Made by a program: the position numbers and the translations under genes. Under the pieces are notes generated by a model. That model searched no databases. It was not told where the DNA came from and saw nothing but the letters and a program-made list of their open reading frames with translations. A stretch of DNA of 64,000 bases from Granulicella sp. 5B5 (lineage in GTDB: Bacteria; Acidobacteriota; Terriglobia; Terriglobales; Acidobacteriaceae), in assembly GCF_014083945.1 (NCBI RefSeq), contig NZ_CP046444.1, forward strand, positions 2,232,001 through 2,296,000, written 5' to 3'. Below are positions 1-7,865 of the stretch, piece after piece; positions within the stretch are counted from its first letter, which is position 1; each line of letters begins with the position of its first letter.

Positions 1-676
1 CGGTTACGGTGGCGTCGAGTGTGCGATTGGCGGAGTTGGCGTTGAGCCAGAGGTCCGTGGTGTGTTTGGTTGTGGGTGCGAGGGCAGTGCGGTGGAGCAG
101 CACATCGCCGGAGGCGGTAGAGGACCAATCGAGCAACGCGCCGGAGCGGGTGCCGGTGGCGCGGAGCGCTTCGACGGGGGCAGGTGCAGGGCCGGTGGCG
201 GTGAAGGCCGTGTTGGAGGGGCCGGCAGATTTGCCCTGGGGGCTGAGGAACTCGACCTGGTAGCGAAGCGGATGGGGCTGCCCGGTAGTGAGACCGGTGG
301 GCAGAGACTCGTGCCAGATGAACGCCTTCGGGTCGGTTGCCGTGAGCGGGATGTCTAGTGTGGCGACGGTGGTGCAGCTGCCGGTCGTCAGTCCGCGGCA
401 GACCGTGCCGTGAAGCGTGGTGTGGTGGTGGCGCGGATTGTAGAGTGGCAGCTTGTCCGTTGAGCGATGAGGAACAGTGAAGCGGAGTTCGACTGTGTTG
501 CCGGTGCGGCTGACGGTGAGATCAGAGACGGGTTGGGGCAGGTTGAGCGAGGGTGCTCGGGGTGGGCCGGGGCTGGCGCAACCTGCGGCGAAGAGTGAGC
601 CGATGGCGAGGGCGGCGAGTCCCCGAAAGCGACGGTGCGAGGGGACAGAACGTGCTGGCCGACGGATAAAACCCAT
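1..676 (-). CDS. Secreted lipoprotein with fibronectin-III-like region (truncated by window edge)
   Basis: The minus strand stays open from an ATG at 676 to the window edge, so the C-terminus is missing (about 225 residues visible). The N-terminus has a basic stretch (MGFIRRPARS), a hydrophobic core (LAALAIGSLF) and a lipobox ending LFAAGC, which predicts lipidation at Cys and anchoring in the outer or cytoplasmic membrane. After a Pro-rich linker the sequence is beta-rich (VSDLTVSRTGNTVELRFTVP, then a second unit near PAPVEALRATGTRSGALLDW), a pattern like fibronectin type III domains. I cannot assign a substrate. It is transcribed divergently from the XRE regulator, with about 240 bp between the two starts. 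The function is unknown; the lipoprotein prediction is the firmest part. Confidence 0.8.
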   Translation of the reverse strand, partial: MGFIRRPARSVPSHRRFRGLAALAIGSLFAAGCASPGPPRAPSLNLPQPVSDLTVSRTGNTVELRFTVPHRSTDKLPLYNPRHHHTTLHGTVCRGLTTGSCTTVATLDIPLTATDPKAFIWHESLPTGLTTGQPHPLRYQVEFLSPQGKSAGPSNTAFTATGPAPAPVEALRATGTRSGALLDWSSTASGDVLLHRTALAPTTKHTTDLWLNANSANRTLDATVT

Positions 677-914
677 GCGTTCGAGCGTAGCATCCGAGCC
701 TGAGAATGAGCTTGATGTTAGCGAATTCGTAGAAGTACAGGTAGGCGAGGGCCTGTTCTGGTGGGTATTGTGAGTTTGAACGTGGCAGGCGGTTGATGTT
801 GAGCCCGGCGGTGAAGATTTCGGTGGCGTCCAGAGCATCTTTTCGTGCCACTTCAACATCTGTTTACGTGACGAAGTGAGCGGTCCCTGAGAGCGAACTT
901 CGAAGGAACGAAGC

Positions 915-1703
915 ATGGGCGTCTATCCCGGAACGATCACCGAAGCGTCAGTCCCTCCAATGAAGCGCAGCCGCGAGTTGGCTGAGGGCAAGGTGTCCGC
1001 ACAGATGCTGCCGCCGGGTGAGGTGGACGTTCTGGACGAACCACCGGTGAGCGCTGAGGCTGCCGAAGAGTTCATCGAGAGCAAGCGGATCGGGGAGCGG
1101 ATCAAGTATCTGCGGCAACGGAAGCAGATGGGGCTAGTGGAACTGGGCCGCCATACGGGGCTTTCAGCAAGTTTTCTGTCGCAACTGGAGACAGGGCGCG
1201 TGGTGCCTACGCTGCGCAACCTGGCGCGGATTGCAATGGTGTTCTCCAAGGACATGAGCTACTTCTTCGAGCCTGAGCGCCCGGAGTTGTTCCGGATTCT
1301 ACGTGCCGGTGATCGCCTGCGGCTGCCGCAGACCGGAGCGGACGAGCCGGGATACTACTTCGAGAGCCTGGGGCAGGTGCCTGTGGAACAGACGATCACG
1401 CCGTACATTGCGGAGTTTCTGCCGGCGAACGAGAAGCGGGTGCCGAAGAGCCATCGGCATAGCGGGAACGAGTTCCTGTATGTGTTGTCGGGCGAGCTGA
1501 AGCTGGAGCACGACTCCCAGGTGGATGTGCTGGCTGAGGGAGACGCGGTGTTCTTCAACGCGGAGGCCGTGCACAGCTACGAGAAAGCTGGTGGCGAACA
1601 GTGCTCGGCGCTGATTCTGACGATGCCGGAGCCGCTGCGCGGAGTCCATGCCGGAGCCCGGATTTCGATGGTGGCCGGCGCTAAACCGGTGGCGAAGAAG
1701 TAG
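915..1703 (+). CDS. XRE-family transcriptional regulator with C-terminal cupin sensor domain
   Basis: A 262-residue protein. A poorly conserved N-terminal extension of about 50 residues precedes an XRE/Cro helix-turn-helix (IGERIKYLRQRKQMGLVELG, then GLSASFLSQLETGRVVPTLR). A cupin barrel follows, with the motif KSHRHSGNEFLYVLSGEL and a second half at EGDAVFFNAEAVHSYEKAGG. This XRE-cupin order is typical of regulators that sense a small ligand or metal in the cupin and bind an operator with the HTH (family knowledge). The start at 915 has a well placed AAGGA seven bases upstream; an in-frame ATG at 960 is the alternative. It stands alone, divergent from the lipoprotein gene, with a terminator-like hairpin about 150 bp downstream. 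The target genes are not apparent. Confidence 0.93.
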   Translation: MGVYPGTITEASVPPMKRSRELAEGKVSAQMLPPGEVDVLDEPPVSAEAAEEFIESKRIGERIKYLRQRKQMGLVELGRHTGLSASFLSQLETGRVVPTLRNLARIAMVFSKDMSYFFEPERPELFRILRAGDRLRLPQTGADEPGYYFESLGQVPVEQTITPYIAEFLPANEKRVPKSHRHSGNEFLYVLSGELKLEHDSQVDVLAEGDAVFFNAEAVHSYEKAGGEQCSALILTMPEPLRGVHAGARISMVAGAKPVAKK

Positions 1704-1849
1704 GTGCTATTGGTGACCCTCCCCCCGGTTTTGGGGCTAAGATCCGCAGCGGATTGGGGTTAGGCTTGTATACCCTTTGGTGCGCACTTTTGTCGTAAGC
1801 AAACATTCTGGTGGTTATGCCTTTTGGCCAAACTGGATTTTCAAAGAAC

Positions 1850-1875
1850 AAAGGCCCGGCGGTTGCCGAGCCTTT
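1850..1875 (+). terminator. Rho-independent-like terminator after the XRE-cupin gene
   Basis: An 11-bp stem (AAAGGCCCGGC / GCCGAGCCTTT, one mismatch) encloses a GGTT loop and is followed by a pyrimidine-rich tail (CCTGTTCCTATTCT). It sits about 150 bp past the stop codon of the regulator. Confidence 0.6.
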
Positions 1876-1941
1876 CCTGTTCCTATTCTATCGTGCGTGT
1901 CAAGCGTTGTAAGTGACATTCTAAGCCTGACGGCAACCAAG

Positions 1942-1968
1942 AGGGCGATGGCTTGATGCCGTCGCCCT
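1942..1968 (-). terminator. Terminator-like hairpin downstream of the zinc-ribbon gene
   Basis: An 11-bp stem (AGGGCGATGGC / GCCGTCGCCCT, one G-T pair position) with a 5-base loop lies about 40 bp past the stop of the minus-strand zinc-ribbon gene. A T-rich tract is present on the plus side (TGCTTTTTTTCG), so it may work in both directions. Confidence 0.5.
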
Positions 1969-2009
1969 TCTGCTTTGGGGTGTGCTTTTTTTCGCTTTGG
2001 CGATGCGAA

Positions 2010-2807
2010 TTAGCTTTGGCTCGCGGCAGCCAACCGGTCGCCGGGGGACCAGCGGACGGGGGCGTCGCGGCGAGGGTCGTAGAAGAGCATGCGGCCGCAA
2101 GTTTCGCAGTGGAAGACGGTATTGGCGAACTCGCCGTGAGGGTCGCGGTTGGTGAGGTCGTTCCAACGCTGCGGGCGGACCATCATCTGGCAGGCGGAGC
2201 ACTTATGGTCGATGGCCTCAGAGAGGGCGGTGCCCTTGGCCTTGGCAATGCGGTCGTAGCTGGAGAGGAGCGATTCGCCGGCGTCGGTGGCGGCGATGGT
2301 CGCGCGCAGTGTGGCGCGTTCGGATTCGATGCCGGCGATGGTGGATTTGTGCGCGGCGGTGAGGCTGGCGCAGCGGACGCGCTCGGTGGCGAGTGCGGCG
2401 GTGTTGGTTTCGACGGCCGAGATGGAGGCGGCGCGTGCGGTCTCGAAGGCGTCGGTGCGTTCAAGGGAGGCGAGCTCTTCGTCTTCGGCGGTGGAGATGA
2501 CCTGCTCGGAGAAGGTGATCTCGTGCTCAAGAGCGGCGATCTGCGCGGCGTTGGCGGCGGTCTCCATCTGCTTGCGGAGGCGGGCGATCTTGTCGCGGCG
2601 GGAGGCGATGTCGAGCTCGTGGGACTTGCGGAGGGACTCTTCTTTGAGGAGTGAGGCTTTGGCGCTGGCGAGGGCGGACTCGGATTTGGCGAGGGTGGCT
2701 TCGCAGGCGGCGACGCGGCGCGGGGCTTCGGCGAGCTCTTCGCGGAGGCGCTTGAGCTCGAGGTCCTGGGCCTGGAGGATGACGAGGTTTTCGAGATCGG
2801 CGTTCAT
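2010..2807 (-). CDS. Coiled-coil protein with C-terminal C4 zinc ribbon (DUF164/CdsZ-like)
   Basis: A 265-residue protein. Residues about 1-190 are a long heptad-rich coiled coil (LENLVILQAQDLELKRLREE and following, rich in Ala, Glu, Leu and Arg). A C-terminal zinc ribbon has two CxxC knuckles, CSAC and CETC, followed by GRMLFYD. This architecture matches the widespread C4-type zinc-ribbon family also represented by the crystallised Helicobacter HP0958, thought to bind nucleic acid or act as a chaperone-like scaffold (family knowledge; the role here is not established). It is divergent from the Nudix gene. The tail after the ribbon (RRDAPVRWSPGDRLAAASQS) is short and not recognised. Confidence 0.9.
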   Translation of the reverse strand: MNADLENLVILQAQDLELKRLREELAEAPRRVAACEATLAKSESALASAKASLLKEESLRKSHELDIASRRDKIARLRKQMETAANAAQIAALEHEITFSEQVISTAEDEELASLERTDAFETARAASISAVETNTAALATERVRCASLTAAHKSTIAGIESERATLRATIAATDAGESLLSSYDRIAKAKGTALSEAIDHKCSACQMMVRPQRWNDLTNRDPHGEFANTVFHCETCGRMLFYDPRRDAPVRWSPGDRLAAASQS

Positions 2808-2941
2808 GTTCGGGCCCCTTCTGCAGCGCGGTGGCGCGAGAGGTTCAGGCTACCACGCTGGGCGCGGCGAAGGAGGTGGCGCCAGGGTGCGTTGGCCCGG
2901 AGCGGCCATGCACGTGCTCGTGTTTATCTAGAGGGGTGACA

Positions 2942-3412
2942 ATGAGTGCGAAGCGCAGCGCCGGATTGCTGATGTACCGGAGAGATGCCGGGAACCTGGA
3001 GGTGTTTCTGGTGCACCCGGGCGGACCTTTCTGGGCGAAGAAAGATAAAGGCTCCTGGACGATCCCGAAGGGTGAGTATGGCGACGATGAGGAGCCACTC
3101 GCAGCCGCGCAACGCGAGTTCCAGGAAGAGACGGGCTTTGTAGCGGCTGCACCGTTCGTCGAACTCGGTTCAGTTCGGCAAAAGAGCGGCAAGCTTGTAA
3201 CCGCATGGGCTTTTGAGGGTGACTACGATCCTGTAGACCTCGTGAGCAATACCTGTGAGATTGAGTGGCCGCGCGGATCTGGAAAACGGCTGGAGATTCC
3301 TGAGATAGACCGGGGCATGTGGTTCTCGCTTGAAAGCGCCCGAATCTACATTCGTGAGGAACAGGTGCCATTCCTCTATTCATTGCAGGACTGCCAGCCC
3401 CGTTCTGGATAG
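2942..3412 (+). CDS. Nudix hydrolase
   Basis: A 156-residue Nudix protein. The Nudix box is complete: G-x5-E-x7-RE-x2-EE-x-G-F in GEYGDDEEPLAAAQREFQEE and the following TGF. The N-terminal SAGLLMYRRDAGNLEVFLVHPGGPFWAKKD and the KGSWTIPKGE loop resemble the group annotated as putative NTP or (di)nucleoside polyphosphate hydrolases in many bacteria. The substrate cannot be told from sequence, although hydrolysis of an X-linked nucleoside diphosphate is the family reaction. The start at 2942 is supported by GAGGGG upstream; the frame is open further upstream but that part lacks similarity to the fold. It is followed after 100 bp by the efflux pump gene, on the same strand. Confidence 0.93.
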   Translation: MSAKRSAGLLMYRRDAGNLEVFLVHPGGPFWAKKDKGSWTIPKGEYGDDEEPLAAAQREFQEETGFVAAAPFVELGSVRQKSGKLVTAWAFEGDYDPVDLVSNTCEIEWPRGSGKRLEIPEIDRGMWFSLESARIYIREEQVPFLYSLQDCQPRSG

Positions 3413-3514
3413 AGGGGCGGGGAAATACCTCGATTGTGTCTTGCTTAGAAACCGTCTTTTTGGTGCATTTCGTGAATCCCGGGCGCTTCCGTAGAATCTG
3501 AATCAGGACCACAG

Positions 3515-5179
3515 ATGGCCAGTGCAACCACAACATTAGACTCAGTTCCTGAATCGAAACCTGTCCCCGCGGCGCAGCCGTGGCGGCCGAGCATCAATCC
3601 GTGGATTGTTGCCATGACGGTGACGCTCGCGACGTTCATGGAGGTGCTGGACAGCTCCATTGCGAACGTGAGCCTGCCGCATATTGCGGGCGGGCTGGGC
3701 GCGACGCAGGATGAGGCGACGTGGGTGCTGACCAGCTACCTGGTGGCGAACGCCGTGATTCTTCCGGCGGGCGCGTACATGACCACGTTCATCGGGCGCA
3801 AGAAGTTTTACATGATCTGCGTGGCGCTGTTCGGGATCTCGTCGGCACTGTGCGGCTTGGCGCCTACTCTTGGCCTGCTGGTGTTCTTCCGCGTGTTGCA
3901 GGGCGCGGGCGGTGGCGGATTGGCACCGAGTGAGCAGGCCATTCTGGCCGATACGTTTCCGCCGGAGAAACGTGGGCAGGCGTTCGCGATGTATGGCCTG
4001 GCTGTCGTTGTTGCGCCGGCGATTGGGCCTACGCTGGGCGGCTATATTACCGACAACTTCGACTGGCGATGGATCTTCTATCTGAATGTGCCGATCTGTC
4101 TGCTGTCGCTGTTTCTGACGTCGAGAATTGTGGAAGATCCGCCGTGGGTATCGCAGCAGGTGAAGGAGACGCAGCGTGAGGGCATCAAGCTGGACTTCTT
4201 CGGCTTTGGATTGCTGGCTGCGACATTCGGCTCGCTGGAGTTCATCCTGGACAAAGGCCAGGAGGACGACTGGTTCGGTTCGCATGTGATCATCTTTTTT
4301 GTGGCGCTGATGATCGTGGCGTTCGTCGTGATGATCTGGTGGGAGCTGAAGGAGCTGCGCGAGAATAAGCGGCCCATCCTGAACCTGACGCTGTTCAAGC
4401 GACGGCAGTTTGCGATCAGCTTCATCCTGATGTTCGTTCTGGGCTTCAGCCTGTATGCGACGACGATTCTGATTCCGCAGTTTGTGCAGACGCTGCTGGG
4501 GTATACGGCGGAGCTGGCGGGACTCGTGCTGTCGCCGGCAGGGCTGGTGATGATGGCGATGATGCCCGTGGTGGGCTTTCTTTCAGGCAAGGTGGACCCG
4601 CGGAAGCTGATTGGCTATGGGTTCGTGATGCTGACGCTGAGCCTGGTGTGGATGGCGAACCTCGACCTGCAGCTGAGCTATGGTCAGCTGGTGTTCATGC
4701 GCATCTTCCAGGCGTCGGGGCTGGCGTTCCTGTTCATCCCAATCAACACGATTGCGTATGTGGGCGTGAAGCAGAGTGAGAACAACGATGTGTCGGGATT
4801 GACGAACCTGGCGCGAAATATCGGCGGGTCGTGCGGCACGGCGTTTATGGCGACGATGCTGACGCGGCGGTCGCTGGCGCACGAGACGTCGATGGTGCGG
4901 TCACTGGGGCCGCAGAACCCGATGTATCGTGAGCAGCTGGACTCGCTGGCACGGGCGTTCAAGCCGGGGAATGGTGTCACTGCGGCGGGTGCCGGACCTT
5001 CGATTGGAGCAATGCACCAGGCGCAGGCGTTTATGTATAACCAGATGCTGCGGCAGGCAGGGGCGCTGGCGTATGTGGACATCATCCGCTACCTGACGAT
5101 CTTCTGCGCGTGCATGATTCCGCTGCTGTTCTTTATTCCGCGGCCGCCGAAGAATGCGAGCGCGAGCGCGGGACATTAG
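3515..5179 (+). CDS. DHA2-family (EmrB/QacA type) MFS drug:H+ antiporter
   Basis: A 554-residue, 14-helix major facilitator. Motif A-like and family signatures are visible: FMEVLDSSIANVSLPHIAGG in TM1, WVLTSYLVANAVILP in TM2, RVLQGAGGGGLAPSEQAIL in TM4, and motif C near AVVVAPAIGPTLGGYI in TM5. These identify the DHA2 group, which exports hydrophobic toxicants in exchange for protons at the cytoplasmic membrane. In proteobacteria EmrB works with the membrane-fusion partner EmrA; no EmrA or TolC homologue lies nearby, so the pump probably acts alone or with distant partners. The start has AGGA six bases upstream. A large loop of about 30 residues before helix 7 (PWVSQQVKETQREGIKLDFF) is normal for the family. 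Confidence 0.93.
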   Translation: MASATTTLDSVPESKPVPAAQPWRPSINPWIVAMTVTLATFMEVLDSSIANVSLPHIAGGLGATQDEATWVLTSYLVANAVILPAGAYMTTFIGRKKFYMICVALFGISSALCGLAPTLGLLVFFRVLQGAGGGGLAPSEQAILADTFPPEKRGQAFAMYGLAVVVAPAIGPTLGGYITDNFDWRWIFYLNVPICLLSLFLTSRIVEDPPWVSQQVKETQREGIKLDFFGFGLLAATFGSLEFILDKGQEDDWFGSHVIIFFVALMIVAFVVMIWWELKELRENKRPILNLTLFKRRQFAISFILMFVLGFSLYATTILIPQFVQTLLGYTAELAGLVLSPAGLVMMAMMPVVGFLSGKVDPRKLIGYGFVMLTLSLVWMANLDLQLSYGQLVFMRIFQASGLAFLFIPINTIAYVGVKQSENNDVSGLTNLARNIGGSCGTAFMATMLTRRSLAHETSMVRSLGPQNPMYREQLDSLARAFKPGNGVTAAGAGPSIGAMHQAQAFMYNQMLRQAGALAYVDIIRYLTIFCACMIPLLFFIPRPPKNASASAGH

Positions 5180-5251
5180 GAGCGCATGCCTCAGGAAGCA
5201 TGCAGGTTCCTGGCTTTTCTCCATTCAGTCATTTTCAGCAGAGCAGGGATG

Positions 5252-6256
5252 TTATTCACTCTCATCAAAGGTACTCGCACGCCATAAGGCGAGTTTTTCC
5301 CAATCTGAGGGGAAGCCCATGTGCCTCAGAGATATGTGAGGAGAGTCTGGGATTGTCTTGAGATGGGAGCGTAGACGTTCTTTCCAGGTGCTGCCAGGAT
5401 GCACGAATCGGAGCATATATTGCAGAACTGCGGCCACTGCATAAATACGACGTTGCGCCAAAGAATCGGTTGCCAGGTGTTCAAGCAATTCGAGTTCACC
5501 AGGTTTTGAAGGGCTGGGTTGCTGAACGAGTGGGCGATTCCAGAGTCTCTCGTGGTGGGCACAGACGTTTCTGACAAAGTTGATGCTTTGAGCCCAGCTA
5601 GAGAGGAACCGCCTTTTGGGAAGACGGTACAAACTGGAAAGCCGGTCCAAATCGGCGGATTTCATGCCATTCAGCACCGTACTTAGGGTGCCGAAATCCC
5701 ACAGTTCTATCGACATCCAAATGGGTAAATCCGATGAATACTTTGAGCGGAAGTGTTCGGCAAATTCTTCCCTCGATCGGCGGAATGCATCGTCCAGTTT
5801 TTCGATGAATCTGGCGTGCGGTGTAGCGCCATCGCTATCCGGCGCTGAAAAGTAACGATTATAGGTATTAGCGTCACGATAGGAAAAGGCACCATAAGTA
5901 CCCAGGGTCAAAGCGACTTCAACTCGAAGTCCTACTTCTATGCGCTCAATGGCGTCTAGAAAAAGTAAACGGAGTTTCTTGTCGAATACATACAACTCCA
6001 TGATTGTAGAGAACTCGGTATGAGGCCGGAAATGCTCATGTATATGCTCAGTTTCGCTACCATCTGGATTCCGACGGAGTTCGCGCTGCCTGAACGGGTA
6101 TGCGTACCCGCTAAGTCTGTAGTATCCGATCCTGTGAAGGCAGGCTTCAGCTTTCCTGGTATCCGTAATGAGCATTCCACGGCCACGTAAGAGTTCTAGC
6201 TGCTCAGTCACGGAAAGATAGGGCTTTGAATAGCTGCTGAGGCTCAAGGATGACAT
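5252..6256 (-). CDS. Abi_2 (AbiD/AbiF-like) abortive-infection protein with HEPN-type motif
   Basis: A 334-residue protein of the Abi_2 family. Signatures are KPYLSVTEQLELLRGRGMLI at the N-terminus, CLHRIGYYRLSGYAYPFR at about 40-57, and FDKKLRLLFLDAIERIEVGL at about 91-110. Near 229 comes RNVCAHHERLWNR, which contains the R-x4-H arrangement typical of HEPN ribonucleases (R229, H234). In lactococcal AbiD/AbiF and similar proteins this family aborts phage infection (family knowledge); RNA cleavage is inferred from the motif. The gene reads as visibly poorer in G/C than its neighbours and sits alone between convergent housekeeping-like genes, which suggests acquisition by transfer. An inverted repeat and a perfect hairpin lie just upstream. 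No partner antitoxin or restriction gene is adjacent. Confidence 0.9.
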   Translation of the reverse strand: MSSLSLSSYSKPYLSVTEQLELLRGRGMLITDTRKAEACLHRIGYYRLSGYAYPFRQRELRRNPDGSETEHIHEHFRPHTEFSTIMELYVFDKKLRLLFLDAIERIEVGLRVEVALTLGTYGAFSYRDANTYNRYFSAPDSDGATPHARFIEKLDDAFRRSREEFAEHFRSKYSSDLPIWMSIELWDFGTLSTVLNGMKSADLDRLSSLYRLPKRRFLSSWAQSINFVRNVCAHHERLWNRPLVQQPSPSKPGELELLEHLATDSLAQRRIYAVAAVLQYMLRFVHPGSTWKERLRSHLKTIPDSPHISLRHMGFPSDWEKLALWRASTFDESE

Positions 6257-6273
6257 TCTCGTTCAAATAGGAA

Positions 6274-6309
6274 GGCCGACCCGTACGCTTTCGCGCAGTG
6301 GAGTCGGCC
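6274..6309 (-). promoter_or_regulatory. Inverted repeat upstream of the Abi_2 gene
   Basis: GGCCGAC (6274-6280) and GTCGGCC (6303-6309) form a 7-bp inverted repeat separated by 22 bases. It begins about 18 bases before the Abi_2 start codon, so it could be an operator or a 5' UTR hairpin that limits expression of a potentially toxic protein. Function is inference. Confidence 0.35.
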
Positions 6310-6333
6310 GTATACACATATGATGCACTGCCC

Positions 6334-6370
6334 ACCCAGAGGTGTCCACAAAATTTGGACACCTCTGGGT
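6334..6370 (-). terminator. Perfect 15-bp hairpin between the aldo-keto reductase and Abi_2 genes
   Basis: ACCCAGAGGTGTCCA (6334-6348) is exactly complementary to 6356-6370, with the 7-base loop CAAAATT. It lies 43 bp past the stop of the aldo-keto reductase and 78 bp before the Abi_2 start, both on the minus strand. There is no U-run, so it may be a weak terminator, a processing signal, or the trace of a mobile element. Confidence 0.5.
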
Positions 6371-6412
6371 CAAAACAGAACCGAAGTAACCAATTTTCCT
6401 AACTTCCTCTAG

Positions 6413-7468
6413 TTATGCGCCGTGAGACTGTTTGATGGGAAAAGGATTGCGCTCGTCGAATTGGACCTGGTGCCAGTAGGGATAGGCGAGCGGGACGGTG
6501 CTGGCTTCGTCGAGCTTGGCGACCTGCTCGGTTGTGAGCGACCAGCCGGAGGCATCGAGGTTGGCGCGGAGCTGCTTCTCGTCGCGTGCGCCAATGACCA
6601 GCGTGCTGATGGTGGGGCGCTGGAGGAGCCAGTTGAGGGCGATCTGCGGAACGGTCTTGCCGGTTTCGGCGGCGACGGCGTCGAGCGCGTCGACGACCTT
6701 GTAGACGTACTCCCAGTCGGGCGTGGGGCCTGCGTCGGTGACCATCTTGCTTTGGAGGCGTGAGCCTTCGGGCAAGGGCTGGCCGCGGCGGATCTTGCCG
6801 GTGAGGCGGCCCCAGCCGAGCGGGCTCCAGACAAGCGCGCCGACGCCCTGATCGAGCGCGAGAGGCATGAGCTCCCACTCGTAGTCGCGGCCGACGAGCG
6901 AGTAGTAGACCTGATGGCCGACGTACTTTGCCCAACCGTAGCGCTCGGAGACAGAGAGCGACTTCATGAGGTGCCAACCGGAGAAGTTGGAGCAGGCGAT
7001 GTAACGGACCTTGCCGGAGCGGACGAAGTTGTCGAGGGTTTCGAGGGTTTCGTCGACGGGGGTCGTCGCGTCGAAGGCATGCATGTGGTAGACGTCGATG
7101 TAGTCGGTGTTGAGGCGCTTGAGTGAGCCTTCGAGCGCTTCGATGAGGTGGTAGCGTGAGCTGCCGGCGTTGTTGGGGCCGACGTTGCCGCCGCGGAAGG
7201 TGGCCTTGGTGGAGACGAGGATGTCCTGGCGCTTGAGATGGGCCATGGCTTTGCCGAGGACCTCTTCGCTGTGGCCGTCGGAGTAGATATCGGCGGTGTC
7301 GAAGAAGTTGCAGCCAGCCTCCATGCAGATGTCGAGGAGATGGGCAGCTTCCTTGTCCTGGGTGGCGCCCCAGGACTTGAAGAACTCGTTGCTGCCACCG
7401 AAGGTGCCGGTGCCGAAGCAGAGCTCGGGAAGTTTGAGGCCAGAGCGGCCGAGGGAGCGGTAGTTCAT
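6413..7468 (-). CDS. Aldo-keto reductase
   Basis: A 351-residue NAD(P)H-dependent oxidoreductase of the aldo-keto reductase superfamily (TIM barrel, cytosolic). Motifs run in order: NYRSLGRSGLKLPELCFGTG, then FFDTADIYSDGHSEEVLGKA (catalytic Asp and Tyr), LVSTKATF (catalytic Lys), YIDVYHMHAFD (catalytic His), YIACSNFSGW, and the cofactor loop LVIGARDEKQLRANLDA. These match the potassium-channel beta / YajO-like subgroup. Substrate is unknown. The start at 7468 is set by the canonical N-terminus MNYRSLG; the frame stays open far upstream but that part is unrelated. It is followed by a perfect hairpin and then the Abi_2 gene on the same strand. Confidence 0.95.
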   Translation of the reverse strand: MNYRSLGRSGLKLPELCFGTGTFGGSNEFFKSWGATQDKEAAHLLDICMEAGCNFFDTADIYSDGHSEEVLGKAMAHLKRQDILVSTKATFRGGNVGPNNAGSSRYHLIEALEGSLKRLNTDYIDVYHMHAFDATTPVDETLETLDNFVRSGKVRYIACSNFSGWHLMKSLSVSERYGWAKYVGHQVYYSLVGRDYEWELMPLALDQGVGALVWSPLGWGRLTGKIRRGQPLPEGSRLQSKMVTDAGPTPDWEYVYKVVDALDAVAAETGKTVPQIALNWLLQRPTISTLVIGARDEKQLRANLDASGWSLTTEQVAKLDEASTVPLAYPYWHQVQFDERNPFPIKQSHGA

Positions 7469-7687
7469 TTGCGACTCCAATGTTTGGCTTGTGGGGAGGG
7501 AAGCACCTTGCGGTGCACGTGGACAACTGCTGTTTGGATGCGGAAGACAGAGAAACGGCGCAGGCCGCGACCTCAACAGAATTGTATGGCGTATACGGCG
7601 CCATTGGCATAGCCGGCTTCGCAGACACCACACATTTCCCTGACGAATTTTGGAGTTGCGCAGTTTGTCGCCCAAAGGAGCTCCCTT

Positions 7688-7846
7688 ATGCCCGCAATGG
7701 CTGCTTCGCCCACGTTTGCAAACCCGCACCGATTGAACCGCAATGCGGACTATGTGTTCTCTTGCGCCGTGGTGCTGCTGCTGATGATGGTTGTATGCCT
7801 GACGCGGATGCCGCTGGCGATGAGCCACCCGTGCACGCAATGGTGA
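7688..7846 (+). CDS. Small single-pass membrane peptide, 52 residues
   Basis: A short frame starting ATG at 7688 encodes 52 residues. A polar N-terminus (MPAMAASPTFANPHRLNRN) is followed by a strongly hydrophobic stretch (YVFSCAVVLLLMMVVCL) and a short polar tail ending HPCTQW. The ribosome-binding site is strong (AAAGGAG at 7674-7680, seven bases before the ATG). It stands in an otherwise empty gap between two minus-strand genes, so it is not a shadow of another frame. I do not recognise a family. Inner-membrane location is likely; function is unknown. Cysteines are present both inside the helix and in the tail. Confidence 0.55.
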   Translation: MPAMAASPTFANPHRLNRNADYVFSCAVVLLLMMVVCLTRMPLAMSHPCTQW

Positions 7847-7865
7847 GCCATCTGCTGTAAGGCGT

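Larger units (their letters stand above)
1704..2009. other. Intergenic gap between convergent genes with two hairpins
   Basis: This 306-bp gap lies between the convergent XRE-cupin gene and the zinc-ribbon gene. It holds a C-rich tract near 1713-1730 and the two terminator-like hairpins listed separately. No convincing open frame is visible on either strand. Confidence 0.7.

Noticed and set aside
522-851. Open frame on the minus strand in the gap before the XRE-cupin gene
   Set aside because: Half of it overlaps the lipoprotein gene in another frame, and the unique part shows no known motif or ribosome-binding site.
2287-2931. Ser/Arg-rich frame opposite the zinc-ribbon gene
   Set aside because: It mirrors a coiled-coil coding sequence on the other strand and has no features of its own.
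6334-6370. Possible insertion-sequence end
   Set aside because: The hairpin ends in TGTCC/GGACA-like sequence, but no transposase or second end lies within reach, so I keep it as a hairpin only.
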